Positions 41,556-53,705 are shown, numbered from the stretch's first letter. The stretch is 64,000 nt of DNA from Vesta saturnalis (GCA_036346205.1 JARFJB010001495.1:97001-161000), one strand, 5' to 3'. Program-made: numbers and translations. The notes: a model not told the origin generated them from the letters alone.

Positions 41556-44500
41556 TTATTTCGATTGAAATCAAATTAAACTTTTATCTGATTGTCAATT
41601 GCAATAAACGAAAAAACAATTGCGATGCAATTTTGTTGACGTACGCTGCCTACGGTTTTGTTTGATTCTTCTAATCGTATAATAAAATTGAAAAACTTTC
41701 GATGGCATTTTTCTCTAATTTTTTTTTATAAAACCCTATAAGAATTGTATACGTATGTATTGAGAAAAAAATAAGCAATGCAAAAATATATATACAGTGT
41801 GATTTAAAAAAATCAAATTATGTGCGCTTCCGGTCAAACCGGAAGCTTAAAAAATTATCTAAACCAAGTACTTAATAGAGTATTTGTAAATGAATAAAAA
41901 ACTATTTAAACACTTTCTTGTGAAACGCAATACAAAAGAGTTATTGAGTGCGTCCGATTATATTGAACGCACTGTATATTTCTAACAACACAATTTTTCC
42001 GCGTTTTCTCAAAATAGCGTTCTTTAGTCACACAAGAAACCAGAAAGAAGAAGTCACATGTTTCTTTTTAACAAATGACAAAATGAGAAATTCCAACTCG
42101 TACCTATCAAAAATTCCGTTTCTCAAATTACACGTTACACCCTATGGAATAACGCGCCCTGTTTTGTGGTCATAGAAACATACTCTCTGGAATGCAAAAG
42201 AATAATAAATAATAGTGTATCTAAAATATTTAGGAAGTCGGCGTTTGATTAGATTTTCGGACCTAACATGATCATATTTTTAATTTCTTTATTCATTGTC
42301 TCGAAACATTAGCGTTTGTTCTATTAGAATGTGAAATACTCTTGCATGGTTGAAGTTTTTGAACGTCTCTGTGTATAATGATTAATCAACACGGAGTTTT
42401 GTTAATTTTCATAATTTGCTCAATATTTCTTATTGAATAAAATATCTGAATTTACATCCTTTATCGCATCCCGCATAATAGAAGATTATTATTAGTGAGT
42501 AAAAGGCATGTGAAGATACTCGTATCATTCATGTATTGCTTTTAAATTGTTGTTAATATCTGTATGAGATATAAGCATTTTATGTAATGCAATTAAATCA
42601 GTCCCCAAATATACTTTTGCCAAAAAAGTCTAAGTTTAATAAATCGATATCTCCAAAGGACAAATTGTTTGAAAGAAATTTGTTGTCATGGAAGGAAATT
42701 GCAGGTTTCTAAGCTACCCGATTTGGTTTGTTGATATCAATTATCTACTTGACATACCTAAATATGTCAAGTTTCGATTATGTAAAATTATTTTTTTAAT
42801 TTAACTGCATTCCTTTCACAGTTCTGAACTGATATTATTCATTTAATTTATAGAATAATTGAGGTATATGGAAGATGAATAATGGCATATCATTTCAGCG
42901 GAAACCAGGTATATTGAAGTCATTTCATTTTACAGTGTTTTTAGGTGTGAGTTAGAATTGCAGTGTTATGTGGTAAGTATTTTAAACTTTTAAGACAATT
43001 TAATGAGGCAGGAGTATAGGCTATGTAAATTGTTACAGTAGATTCCCTATACCTACAATAGTATGCATAGAAATGTATTTTTTAATGATTATTTACAAGC
43101 ATTATTGATTGATTTATGAGAAAATTTCTAATTACACAAATTAAATAGTTTAACTAGGTACGTACTTAATTGCGGTAATATTTAATCGTTTAAACGGTGT
43201 ACGTACACTAGTTTTAATTCACTTATTTTGTTTACACCAATTTTGTTATTAATAATTTTAAATTATTGGTTTAATCAATATTTGTTTTTACACGCTTACG
43301 CTTCATTGAAAGTTGTGTTATAACCAGCAAATCTCATCGATATCCGCAACGGGTGTAAAATTATATATGGCGCGAAACAGAAACAATCAATAGTTTTAAA
43401 AACATTTTTCAATTTAAAAATGGCAAATTAGTATCTAGTATCTGTAACAGCAAATTAATGTATTCTATGCGTTTATAGTTATTAAATACAAATAATAACG
43501 AACATCATATCGTATCATATCATAAAAGTAGGAGACCGAATACCGGTGAATGTCTCAGTGATCATTATTTAATTTTAATTTTGCACTGAAAAAACATTTT
43601 AGCTTCTTCTATATTAATGATTATGAAATTGCACTACTGCTGATGTAAATTTTTATACGAACATAGTTTGCGAAACTATCTGTTTGTAAATCGATGGCCG
43701 CCTGCAACACCATCGACATTAATCATTATGATTCATTAACAATGTACCAAATTGGGTTCGCTTCTCGTACGGCGAGCGACCAACTGCGGTAAAATAAAAG
43801 ATACAATTGCTGCACTACTAATTTATTTTATATGTAAAAATATAAGGAGTTGTTTTGTAGGTGAACCGCACTGGCTTATTACAAAAGTCTACTACAAACT
43901 TTTTAGTTTGAATCCCGTCCACGTCCAAAAGCGAGAATATCTTCCTTTATTAGAGGGCGCATCAATGAGATGCCATGACCTTAGTGCACAATTCAAATTT
44001 CTGAGTGAAATTAAAATGGTTTTTTGCTTGCCTTTTTACATGCCTAACCTAAGCTGGCTTTTAGTAATTATGCAGAAGCCTACCAATACAGTCAATTTGT
44101 TGGAATAACTACTCATATATGTGATTCATTTTTACCTAACTACCTAACGTATTCAAAGATAACACAACCATTATCCATAATAGGATGCAACAGATATGTA
44201 TGTATTAGAAAAATGATGGTAGAGGATATCAAAAGATACATTTTCTTCAAATACATCGCCTCTTTCTAATTATGTAATAATTTTCAAAAATGTCGACCCC
44301 AATAAGGCATGCTAATTTTAGTACAATAGTCTTTACACTCATACTGAAGTGAAACACCAATGACAATGACTTACTTTTTAATAATACGGTAATTAAATAA
44401 ATTCAAGTAACTAAAAAGTTGTTTTAAATTACAAATTTCATTATTTTACAGATTTTTTATTTTGCATAATTGTGAAGAAGCAGCAGTCAGTCATAAGATC

Positions 44501-44660
44501 AAAAGATTGATTGTATGTAACTAGGACCTACACCATTTCCTAACATCGCTAGAACGCTTCGATTATAGAATGTGATTCTAAACCATTTAGCTTACATTAA
44601 ACATCAATGAAATTCATATTTCTATTAAAAAAGGAATACCCTACTGAGATCATCACTTTG
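41556..44660. other. AT-rich stretch, no gene recognised
   Basis: Near 41797 tacagtgtgattt followed by cttccggtcaaaccggaag looks like a mariner-type end with the palindrome seen in other elements here. A possible partner tip lies near 41970 (gaacgcactgta), giving a MITE-like piece of about 175 bases at low confidence. A 118-codon ORF at 43752-44108 is unrecognised. Otherwise nothing. Confidence 0.4.
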
Positions 44661-44675
44661 TAATACACATTGTGG

Positions 44676-45016
44676 ATATGGGCGAGGTGGGTGGGTAAGT
44701 ACGTGCTTGTGTGTATGGAGTTGTGGGTTCGCCCGTGTGTGGGCGTGTGCTTGTGTGCGTGTGCTTGTGTGCGTGTGCTTGTGTGCGTGCTTGTGTGCGT
44801 GCGCGTGCGCGTGCGCGTGCGCGAGCGCATGCGCGTGGGCGTGGGCGTGGGCGTGCGCGTGCGCGTGCGTGTGCGTGTGCGTGTGCGTGTGCGTGTGGGC
44901 GTGTGCGTGTGCGTGTGCGTGTGCGTGTGCGTGTGCGTGTGCGTGTGCGTGTGTGTGTGTGGGTTGGTGGGTGTGTGGGTGGGTGGGTGCGTGCGTGCGT
45001 GCGTGTGTGCGTGCGG

Positions 45017-45055
<39 letters not shown>

Positions 45056-45200
45056 TGAGTGCGTCAGTGCGTCAGTGCGTGAGTGCGTGAGTGCGTGAGT
45101 GCGTGAGTGCGTGAGTGCCTGAGTGCCTGAGTGCGTGAGTGCGTGAATGCGTGCGTGCGTGCGTGCGTGCGTGAGTGCGTACGTGCGTGCGTGCTTGCGT
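44676..45200. repeat. GCGTGT / GCGT simple repeat
   Basis: Begins as gtgcttgtgtgc words, changes to gcgtgc and tgcgtg hexamers, then to a pure GCGT tetramer (about 44985-45060), then gagtgc variants. Left flank of the large GT-rich block. Confidence 0.95.
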
Positions 45201-45635
45201 GTGGTGTGTGTGTGTGTGTGTTTGGGTGTGTTTGAGCGCGTGTGTGTGTATGTCTGTTGTGGGAGTGTGTTGTGCGTGTTGTGTGTATCTGTGTGCCTGT
45301 GTAGGTCTGTGCGTGTAGATTTGTGCGTGCGCGGGTGTGTGTGTGTGTTGTGTTTATGTGGTGTGTGTGTGTGTGTTGTGTTAGTGTGTGTGTGTGTGTG
45401 TGTTTGTGTGTTGTGTGTGTGTGTGTGTTGTGTATGTGTGTTGTGTGTGTGTGTTGTGTGTGTGTGTGTGTGTGTGTGTTGTGTGTTGTGTGTGTGTGTG
45501 TTGTGTTGTTGTGTGTTGTGTGTGTGTGTGTGTGTGTGTTGTGTGTTGTGTGTGTGTGTGTTGTGTGTGTGTGGTGTGTGGTGTGTGTTGTGTGTTGTGT
45601 GTTGTGTGTTGTGTGTTGTGTGTTGTGTGTGTGTG

Positions 45636-45668
<33 letters not shown>

Positions 45669-45824
45669 GTGTGTTGTGTGTTGTGTGTTGTGTGTTGTTG
45701 TGTTGTGTGTGTGTGTGTGTTGTGTGTGTGTGTGTTGTGTGTGTGTGTGTGTGTTGTGTGTGTGTGTTGTGTGTTGTGTGTTGTGTGTGTGTGTGTTGTG
45801 TGTTGTGTGTTGTGTGTGTGTGTG

Positions 45825-45881
<57 letters not shown>

Positions 45882-45947
45882 GTGTGTTGTGTGTGTGTGT
45901 TGTGTGTTTGTGTGTGTGTTGTGTTGTGTGTGTGTGTGTGTTGTGTG

Positions 45948-46026
<79 letters not shown>

Positions 46027-46099
46027 GTGTGTTGTGTGTGTGTGTGTGTTGTGTGTTGTGTGTTGTGTGTGTTGCGTGTGTGTGTGTTGTGTGTGTGTG

Positions 46100-46132
<33 letters not shown>

Positions 46133-46607
46133 GTGTGTTGTGTGTGTGTGTGTTGTGTGTGTGTGTGTGTGTTGTGTGTCTTGTGTGTTGTGTGTTGTGT
46201 GTTGTTGTGTGTGTGTGTGTTGTGTGTTGTGTGTTGTGTGTGTTGTGTGTTGTGTGTTGTGTGTTGTGTGTTGTGTTGTGTGTGTGTGTGTGTTGTGTTG
46301 TGTGTTGTGTGTTTTGTGTGTTGTGTGTTGTGTGTTGTGTGTTGTGTGTGTGTTGTGTGTTGTGTGTTGTGTGTTTGTTGTTGTGTGTTGTGTGTTGTGT
46401 GTTGTGTGTGTGTGTTGTGTGTTGTTGTGTGTGTGTGTTGTTGTGTTGTGTTGTGTGTTGTGGTTGTGTGTTGTGTGTGTGTGTGTGTGTGTGTGTTGTT
46501 GTTGTGGTTGTTGTGTGTTTGTGTTGTGTGTTGTGTTTGTTGTTGGTGTGTTGTGTTGGTGTTGTTTTGTTGTGTGTGTGTGTGTGTGTTGTGTTGTGTG
46601 TGTTGTG

Positions 46608-46620
<13 letters not shown>
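45201..46620. repeat. (GT)n with TGTTGTG words
   Basis: Long GT runs (up to about 70 bases) alternating with tgtgttgtg arrays. All frames are open for long distances because the strand lacks A and C, so long Cys/Val ORFs here (such as the 826-codon frame from 45147) are artefacts of composition. Confidence 0.97.
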
Positions 46621-46638
<18 letters not shown>

Positions 46639-48050
46639 GTGTGTGTGTGTGTGTGTGTGGTTTTTGTGTTGTGTGTTGTGTGTGTGTGTGTGTTTTTTTT
46701 TTGTGTGTTGTGTGTTTGTGTGTTTTGTGTGTGTGTGTGTGTGTTGTGTGTGTGTGTGTTGTTGTGGTGTGTGTGTGTGTGTGTGTGTTTGTGTTGTGTG
46801 TTGTTGTGTTGTGTTGTGTGTTGTGTTGTTGTGTTTGTGTGTGTGTGTTTGTGTGTGTGTGTGTTGTGTGTTGTGTGTTGTTGTTGTGTGTGTGTTGTGT
46901 GTGTGTGTTTGTGTTGTTGTTGTTGTGTGTTGTGTGTTGTGTTGTGTGTGTGTTGGTGTGTGTGTTTTTGTGTGTTGTGTGTGGTTGGTGTGTGTGTTGT
47001 GTGTTGTGTGTTGTGTGTTGTTGGTGGTTTTGTGTGTGTGTGTGTGTTGTGTGTTGTGTGTTTGTGTTGTGTGTGTGTTTTGTTTGTGTGTGTTGTGTGT
47101 TGTGTGTGTTTGTGTTGTGTGTTGTGTGTTGTGTGTTTTTTTGGTGTTGTTGTTGTGTGGTTGTTTGTGTTTGTTGTATTTTGTTTAATATTGATTGTGT
47201 GTGTGTGTGTGTAGTTGTTGTTTTTTTTGTTTGTGTGTTTTTTGGTTTGTTGTTGTTGTTGGTTGATGTTTTTTTTTTTTTTGGGTGTGTTGTTTGTTTT
47301 TGTTTTGTGTTTTTTTTTTTGTTTGTGTGTGTGTTTATTGTGTTTTTTATAGTGTTATTAGTTGTGTTGTTTTTTTGTTTGTTTGTTATTGGGTGTTTTT
47401 TTTTTTTAGTTTTTGTGTGGTTGTTGGGGTTGTTTATGGTTGGTTGTTGTGTGTGTGTTGTGTGTGTGGTGTGTGTTGTGTTTGTGTTGGTGTTGTGTGT
47501 GTGTGTGTTGTGTGTGTGTTGTGTGTGTGTTGTGTGTGTTGTGGTTGTGTGTGTGTGTGTGTTGTGTGTGTGTGTGTGTTGTGTTGTGTGTTGTGTGTGT
47601 GTGTTGTGTGTGTGTTGTGTGTTGTAGTGTGTGTGTAAGTTTGGTGTTTGTGTATGTGTGTAATGATGTGTTGTGTTGTGTGTGATTTTGTGTGTATGTT
47701 GTGTTGTGTGTTTGTGTGTTGTGTATTTGTGTTTTGTGTTTTTTTGTGTTTGTGTGTGTGTTTGTGTGTGTTGTGTGTTGTGTGTGTTATGTGTTGTTTG
47801 TGTTGTTTGTGTTGTGTGTTTGTGTGTTGTGTTGTGTTGTGTGTTGTGTTGTTGTGTGTTGTGTTGTTTGTGTTTGTGTTGTGTGTTGTGTGTGTGTGTT
47901 TGTTGTGTATTGTGTTTGTGTTTGTTGTGTTGTGTTGTGTTGTTGTTGTGTGTTGTGGTGTTGTTGTGTTCGTGTTGTTGGTGTTGATGTGTTGTTGGTT
48001 GTGTCTCGTGTTGTTGTTGTGTTTGTGTTGGTGTGGTTGTGTGTTGTGTG

Positions 48051-48083
<33 letters not shown>

Positions 48084-48480
48084 TGTGTGTTGTGTGTTGT
48101 GTGTTGTGTGTGGTGTGGTGTGGTGTCGGTGGTGTGTGTGTGTGTTGGTGTGTGTGTGTGGGTGTGTGTGTTTGTGTGTGTGTAGTGTGTGTGTGTGTGT
48201 GTGTTGTGTGTGTTGTGTCGTGTTGTGTGTGTTGTGTGTTGTGTGTTGTGTTGTGTGTGTGTGTATGTGTGTTGTGTGTTGTGTGTGTGTAGTAATGTGT
48301 GTGTTGTATGTGTGTGTAATGTGTGTGTGTGTTGTCCGTGTGATCGAATGTTGTGTAAGTTGTTGTTGTGATATTAAAATTGTTGTTATGTGTTTGTTGT
48401 AGTTTGTGTTGTTAATTGTTGTAAGTGTTGTGTGTTGATGTCGTTGTATGGATGTGTTGTGTGTTGTGTTGTGTTGTTGT
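46621..48480. repeat. GTT/GTGTT simple repeat with T runs
   Basis: Same strand bias with more T: runs of T up to 14, tgttgt arrays and occasional A. A short AT-richer island at 48350-48450 breaks it. Confidence 0.95.
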
Positions 48481-48966
48481 GTGTAGTGTTTTGTTGTTGG
48501 TTGTGCGTTGTGCGTTGTGCGTTGTGCGTTGTGCGTTGTGTTGTGTGGTGTGTGGTGTGTGTTGCTTGTTGCGTGTTGCGTGTTGTGTTGCGTGTTACGT
48601 GTTGCTTGTTGCATGTTGCGTGTCGCGCGTCGCGTGTCGCGTGTCTCGTGTTACGTGTAGCGTGTTACGTGTTGCGTGTTGAGGGTTGCGGGTCGCGGGT
48701 CACGTGCCGCGCGTGGCGGGTCGCGTGTCAGGCATCTTGCGTCGTGCGTCGTGCGCGTGCGTCGTGCGTCGGGTGTAGCGTGTCGCGTGTCGCGCGTCGC
48801 GTGTCGCGTGTCGCGCGCGCGCGTCGTACGTCGTACGTCGTGCGTCGTTCGTCGTGCGTCGTGCGTCGGGTGTCGGGTGTCGGGTGTAGCGTGTAACGTC
48901 CCGCGTGGCGCGTGTCGCGCGTCGCGTGTCCCGTGTCGCGCGTCACGTGTCCGTGTCGCGCGTCGT
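48481..48966. repeat. CpG-rich GTGCGT/CGTGTCGCG repeat
   Basis: The repeat grades from gttgtgc into gcgtgtcgcg and cgtcgtgcgtcg words, with very high CpG in a genome that is otherwise AT-rich and CpG-poor. No open frame with real protein composition. Confidence 0.95.
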
Positions 48967-48969
48967 GTG

Positions 48970-49012
<43 letters not shown>

Positions 49013-49100
49013 GTGTGTGTTAGCAGTGTTGTGCTTGTTGTGTATATGTGTGGGCGTGTGTGTGTATGTCTGTGCGTGCGCGTGTGTGTATGTGTGTTAG
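48967..49100. repeat. (GT)n right edge of GT-rich block
   Basis: GT dinucleotide run of about 40 bases, then imperfect tgtgtatg words to about 49097, where ordinary AT-rich DNA resumes. Confidence 0.9.
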
Positions 49101-50189
49101 ATTAACGTAAAATTTTGTTTAACATAATTGGTAAACTTTCTGTGTTAATGTACCCCAGTTAAATACGAAATAGATGTGCTCAAAGATTCGTTGACGCAAT
49201 ATCTCAAAAACTACTAATTTGTTAATAGTGTCTTTAGTTGGAGTTTACGCTTGTTAACACACATCTGACTTGCACAAGTATGATATATATATATTTCATT
49301 CATACTTAATTAGGGACAACAGAGCTAGTTATTACACGCTTTAGTTTTTGATTTTTGACAAACTTACATTTATTCTTTTCCTGCTTATTGGTAGACATGT
49401 AAAGGCTTTAAAATATTGTGATTTAATTATACAATCCAAACGTGTAAAAATACACAGAGTGTTCTGTTTACATTTTCAGCTTTTGAATCATTTCCGGTGT
49501 AACCGGAAGTCGGCCATATTGTTTTCTTTATGTAAAAAATTCCAAACTGTTACCAAAATTTGAATAAAAGCTAACGACCCGTTCAAAAGTTACAGGGACG
49601 GCCCCTACTTGATTTCAATCCCGGTATTCCGAGATAATATGATAATACACACGAAAACCCGTGTGGCATACAAAACCAATGGTTTGAAGAGGGGGACACC
49701 CACTCGCAACATGTCATTTTCACAGGTTGAAGTTAGTGATTGGTAACCGTCTAAATTGTTTTCGGCAGCTAGATAACATCTTTTGGAAGGCGATTTTCAT
49801 GTCTGCCTACAAACTATGTGGAAAGTTTCTCCAGACCTATGTTCGGAAAATGTCGATCGCGTGGGAAAACTTTTTCCATTAGTAACTGTAGCCCAAAGAT
49901 ACCACATGGTAGGCTGCTGTATTCTTTACCCAAATATATAAGTGGCCTACAAAAAAATTGGCAAATTTCGCTATACCTACAAAAAATAACAATTAATGGT
50001 AGATACTAAAAATTCGGGCTCTACCAATGACTTTTACACCTGTTGTTACGTTTGGTTTCGGGTTGATTAAACCAAAAATGATTTGAAATACTCTTAGCAA
50101 TACTATTTTTCTTTGGGAAGCGCTATAGCAAGCGTTTCTCCAATTTCCAAAAAATTTCTCGAATAAAAAATCATTTTATAGCAAATGTT

Positions 50190-50191
<2 letters not shown>

Positions 50192-50247
<56 letters not shown>
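50192..50247. repeat. (AT)n microsatellite
   Basis: TA repeat in the loop of the foldback. Confidence 0.97.
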
Positions 50248-50249
<2 letters not shown>

Positions 50250-50351
50250 AATTGAGTAATTGAACTGTTTAATACTTTTCAAAATTTTAAAAACTTCTTG
50301 AAAAATTGTATAATAATTTGTTAAATTTATGACAACGTATATCAGAATTTA

Positions 50352-50410
50352 TTAAAAAATAATTTCAAAATATTGTATTTAACAAAATTAATAATAATTT
50401 TTAATTATTA
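50352..50410 (+). repeat. Fragment of the tRNA-like unit tail
   Basis: tgtatttaacaaaattaata and ataatttttaatta match the constant tail that follows the tRNA-like sequence at 9690 and 26660 (tgtatttaataaaattaata). The tRNA part is absent. Confidence 0.5.
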
Positions 50411-50949
50411 AACAATTACATATCTCGATTTTTGTAAAAATGATTTTTATTCGGGAAATTTTTGGAAATTTTTGGTTTAATCAGCCCGAAACCAAACGAA
50501 ACAACTGGTTTAAAAGTTACGGGTAGAGTCCGAATTTTAGTACCCATTTTTAACTGTTTTTTGTAGATATAGCGACATTTTCCAATTTGTTTGTAGACCA
50601 CTTATTTACTTAGGTAAAAAATACAACAGCCTACCATGTAGTATCTTTGACTTACAGTTACTAATAAAAATAGTTTTCCCATGCGATCGACATTTTCCGC
50701 ACGTAGGTCTGGAAAAACTTTCAGCGTAATTTGTAGGTAGACATAAAAATCGCCTTTCAAAAGGTTTTATCTAGCTGCAGAAAAAAATTTAGGCGGTTGC
50801 CAATCACTAATTTAACCTGTGAAAATGACATGTTGCGAGTGGGTGTCCCCCTCTTCAAACCATTGGTTTTGTATGCCACACGGTTTTTCGTGGGTATTAT
50901 CGTATTATCTCGGAATATAGCTAAAAGACTAATTGCTACTAATAAGGTT

Positions 50950-51590
50950 TTTACAGTTGTACGCTCGACATGTTTACAGCCCTCGGAAAATTTACGTGCC
51001 CATTATCGAAAATTTTCGGAGAGAAAACGTTGGCCGTCTCGGTAAAAGGAGGCTGCTCACGAAAATTCAGCTTGTTACTAATCACTTTTGAAAAAGGGCT
51101 ATGGATCCTAGATTAAACTTATTTTAATGTTTCAACATCTTGATCTATCCTTGTTTATCAACCAAAGCAACATCAGAAAGGGGGTTTCCCTGTTTGGTGA
51201 CGGATAATTTGCTTGATTGAAATTTTCTTTAAATGTAACTGTCAATTTTTATTCAATGGTGTGACGTATTAGATTAGCTTGAGTACGACAACACCTTTAA
51301 TGTTTATACAATAAAGCTCCAGTGGTAAGTTGCCCTTGTGGCATCGAACTCGGGTTAGCGGAAACTATGTAATCAAACTAATCAAACTATCCATGCAACG
51401 TATTGTTGCATCTATAGGAAATATTAGTGAATAATGTAAAATTATTGCACTTAACTCGTCAATTATTTATAGAGTGAAACTTTAATGAAAGTGTGTGAAT
51501 TTCATTCAATAAAAATGGTTACCTATACGTTATGTGATATCTGAATATTATATGGAAACAAATAACTTGAGATGTTCAAATGTAAGTGTA
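50950..51590. other. No gene recognised
   Basis: Ordinary AT-rich sequence between the foldback and the SINE-like piece. No open frame or repeat was identified. Confidence 0.5.
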
Positions 51591-51640
51591 GTTGGTTGAG
51601 TTGATTGGCCTATTTCCACAGTTTTTGCTTTTTGAGCGCG

Positions 51641-51674
51641 ACGTTTCGGAATCGACATCTGCTTCCGTCATCAG
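51641..51674 (-). ncRNA. Hammerhead-ribozyme-like motif, copy 3
   Basis: Minus strand: ctgatga, one extra base, ggaa...ttcc hairpin, gaaacgtcgcgc. It shares gaaacgtcgcg and the following aaaaagc with copy 2. Core residues are present. The extra base before stem II is the same peculiarity as in copy 1. Confidence 0.4.
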
Positions 51675-51743
51675 GCTTAGTCCTGATGGACTGTTTTCGC
51701 GCTTGAGTCGAATTCATATGTTATGATTTTTCCCAAGCACTTG

Positions 51744-51812
51744 ACTACTGTGATTCGAACTTGGTACCTTTCACTTACAAGTCTGACACCTTTACCACTG
51801 AGCCACTGAGTA
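51744..51812 (-). tRNA. tRNA-Thr (TGT)-derived sequence
   Basis: The D arm and T arm are recognisable. The acceptor attactc / cagtagt pairs at six of seven positions. The anticodon stem is decayed. A SINE head or pseudo-tRNA, not a functional gene. Confidence 0.55.
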
Positions 51813-51815
51813 ATC

Positions 51816-51818
<3 letters not shown>

Positions 51819-51859
<41 letters not shown>
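51819..51859. repeat. (AT)n microsatellite
   Basis: TA repeat between the SINE-like piece and the 3' end of the Penelope-like gene. Confidence 0.97.
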
Positions 51860-51861
<2 letters not shown>

Positions 51862-51872
51862 CGGCAAAAGTT

Positions 51873-53618
51873 TCATCTGCCATTCTCAGGTTGGTACACT
51901 ACTTTCACTGCTTCTACTGCTTTCACTGCTTTTACTGCTTTCACTGCTTTCAGTGCTTCCACTGATTTTACTGTTTTCATTGCTTTCACTACTTTCACTG
52001 CTTTTACTGCTTCCGCTGCTTTCACTGCTTCCACTGCTTTCACTGTTTTCACTGCTTTCACTGTTTTCACTACTTTCACTGCTTTCACTACTTTCACTGC
52101 TTTCACTGTTGCTTTCGCTATCTTCACTGATTTCACTGTTTGCTTCCCTGTTTTCACTTCTTCTTTTGTTGATTCTGCTTTAGGTATTGTGGATTTTAGT
52201 TGTCTTGGGATTAATGTTTTCCATAGTGATGGTAGTCTCATAGAATCGTCTCTTGTGTTGAGATTATGTGGGTGTTCCTCAATATCTATGGCTTCTCTGA
52301 TAATTCTAGCTGTAAAGTGCTCGATGCTTGCCAAAATTTTTGCGTCCTCAAATCCAATTTTTTGTCTTTTTGTGGTTACGTGTTGGGTTAAGGATGATGT
52401 CGCTTGAACTTTATTAACGGCGTTTTTGTATTCTTCTATTCTTGCGCTAATTTTTCTGTTGGTCTGTCCAATATACGATAGCCCGCAGCCTCCAGATCGA
52501 ATCTCGCACACTCCTTGACTCTCTAACGAGATCTTGCCCTTAGGGTTTGTTAAGATCGAATGAATTTTTCGATACGCCGTGAAAGTTGTATCGATTTTAT
52601 GTTTTTTAAGAATACGGCTAATCTTGTCCGTTGTCCCTTTGATGTATGGTACGTATGCCGTGGCAATTACAGGATCAGCTGGGTCTTTGTGTTCTCTACT
52701 TGAAGGTCTCAAAGTTTTTGATGTTGTCGGCGCCTCCTAATTTCTTCGATTGATCAGCGTCTTGATGACAGATTTGAGTTGACTTGGATGATGATGCGAT
52801 TTGGCATTGATGTATCTGTCCGTTTGCGTAGGTTTCCTGTAGACCGTGTAGCCTAGTCGTCCGTCTTCATTCTTCTTAACTAGCACGTTCAGAAACGGTA
52901 ACTGATCATTTTGTTCTATTTTCATTGTGAACTTGATATTTGTGTGCACGTTGTTGAGGTGTGTGCTTTCTCTTCAAACTCTTGCATGATAGGTTGCAAT
53001 GACTGGAGATAAAGGTGACCCCATTGGTGCTCCTGCTTTCTGCTTGTAACGGTGTCCATTGTACATAAAATATGTATTAGACAGTGTCTAGCTAAACTTA
53101 TTATATGGTCAGCCGATTTATGTCTCCTTTGGATGGCCTCAAGTGCCTCGTCGACTGGTATACTTGTGAATAGTGATACTACATCGAAACTGACTAGGAG
53201 TCTCCTGGTTTAATCGTGTGCTGTTGCAGAATCTCAATGAAATGGTCGGCGTCTTTCACATAAGATGTAGCCTTGTTAGTGAATGGCTGTAGTGACTTCG
53301 CAAGGTACTTATCTAGTGCTTGTAGCGGTGATCCAATAAAACTAACAATCGGCCGTAGTGGGGCACCGTCCTTGTGTATTTTAGGCAGTCCGTACATCTT
53401 CGGGCATCAAGACGATTTTTCTCTCGGTATCAGTGTTTTCTGGGCTTCTTCATCAATTCGTGAATCCATAATTTTCTCCTTCGTTGTTTTTTCTAGATAC
53501 GTCGTGGGATCCGTGGCTATCGGATGGTATGCCGCCTCATCCAGCAACGCTGACATCGTCAGGTTGTAGTCTTCCCTGTTCATTACTACTGTCACGTTTC
53601 CTTTGTCCGCCGGTAAGA

Positions 53619-53620
<2 letters not shown>
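51873..53620 (-). pseudogene. Penelope-like element (RT, GIY-YIG, repeat tail)
   Basis: Minus strand from 53620: LPADKGNVTVVMNREDYN (RT N-terminal block), MYGLPKIHKDGAPLRPIVSF (about 53390), VSFDVVSLFTSIPVDEAL (about 53190), AGAPMGSPLSPVIATY (about 53010). The segment that should carry the catalytic Asp pair is deleted: the frame goes almost directly to VHTNIKFTMKIEQNDQLPFL. Then TVYRKPTQTDRYINAKSHH, and, from 52712, a 279-codon open frame with GVCEIRSGGCGLSYIGQT (GIY-YIG nuclease) and a C-terminal tail of Lys-Ala-Val repeats encoded by a 9-bp minisatellite. Bounded by (AT)n on both sides. Inactive, because of the RT deletion and a frameshift or stop near 52730. Confidence 0.88.
51895..52150 (-). 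repeat. Coding minisatellite, 9-bp unit (Lys-Ala-Val)
   Basis: On the plus strand tttcactgc-type nonamers repeat about 27 times with point variants. On the minus strand this stays in frame and encodes KAVKVVKAVKTVKAVEAV-like repeats to the stop near 51873. The preserved frame and substitutions that keep hydrophobic or charged residues hint at expansion inside a coding region. Confidence 0.85.

Positions 53621-53622
<2 letters not shown>

Positions 53623-53705
<83 letters not shown>
53623..53705. repeat. (AT)n microsatellite
   Basis: TA repeat that replaces the 5' part of the Penelope-like ORF. Confidence 0.97.

Larger units (their letters stand above)
49627..50916. mobile_element. Large foldback element, ~500-bp arms
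   Basis: 49627-50180 pairs with 50420-50916 in inverted orientation: ccgagataatatgataat against attatcgtattatctcgg, gggggacacccactcgcaac against gttgcgagtgggtgtccccc, and ggtttcgggttgattaaacc against ggtttaatcagcccgaaacc. The left arm has about 70 extra bases. The loop (50181-50419) contains an (AT)n run and a fragment like the tail of the tRNA-like unit. 49440-49620 outside the left arm carries ttccggtgtaaccggaa and may belong to the same element. No transposase was seen, so it is non-autonomous. Confidence 0.8.
51600..51815 (-). mobile_element. tRNA-Thr-derived SINE-like piece with hammerhead-like tail
   Basis: Minus strand, 5' to 3': tRNA-like head at 51812-51744 (tggctcagtggt as box A; loop cttgtaa, anticodon TGT, Thr; gttcgaatc as box B), then about 60 bases, then the hammerhead-like core at 51674-51641, ending near ggccaatcaactc. 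It lies directly downstream, on the same strand, of the Penelope-like element. SINEs with a Pol III tRNA head, and Penelope-like elements with hammerhead motifs, are both known. This combination may be a SINE that uses the Penelope machinery. Confidence 0.55.

Noticed and set aside
45147..47627. 826-codon open frame in the GT-rich block
   Set aside because: The strand is nearly free of A and C, so stops are rare. The protein is almost only Cys and Val; all three frames are equally long. A composition artefact, not a gene.
47787..48614. 275-codon minus-strand Thr/His/Asn-rich ORF
   Set aside because: It is the complement of the GT/GTT repeat. Only Thr, His, Gln and Asn occur in quantity; no initiation or splice context.
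44676..49100. Telomeric or subtelomeric repeat
   Set aside because: No TTAGG or TCAGG arrays occur anywhere in the window; the block is ordinary GT-type simple repeat flanked by AT-rich DNA on both sides.
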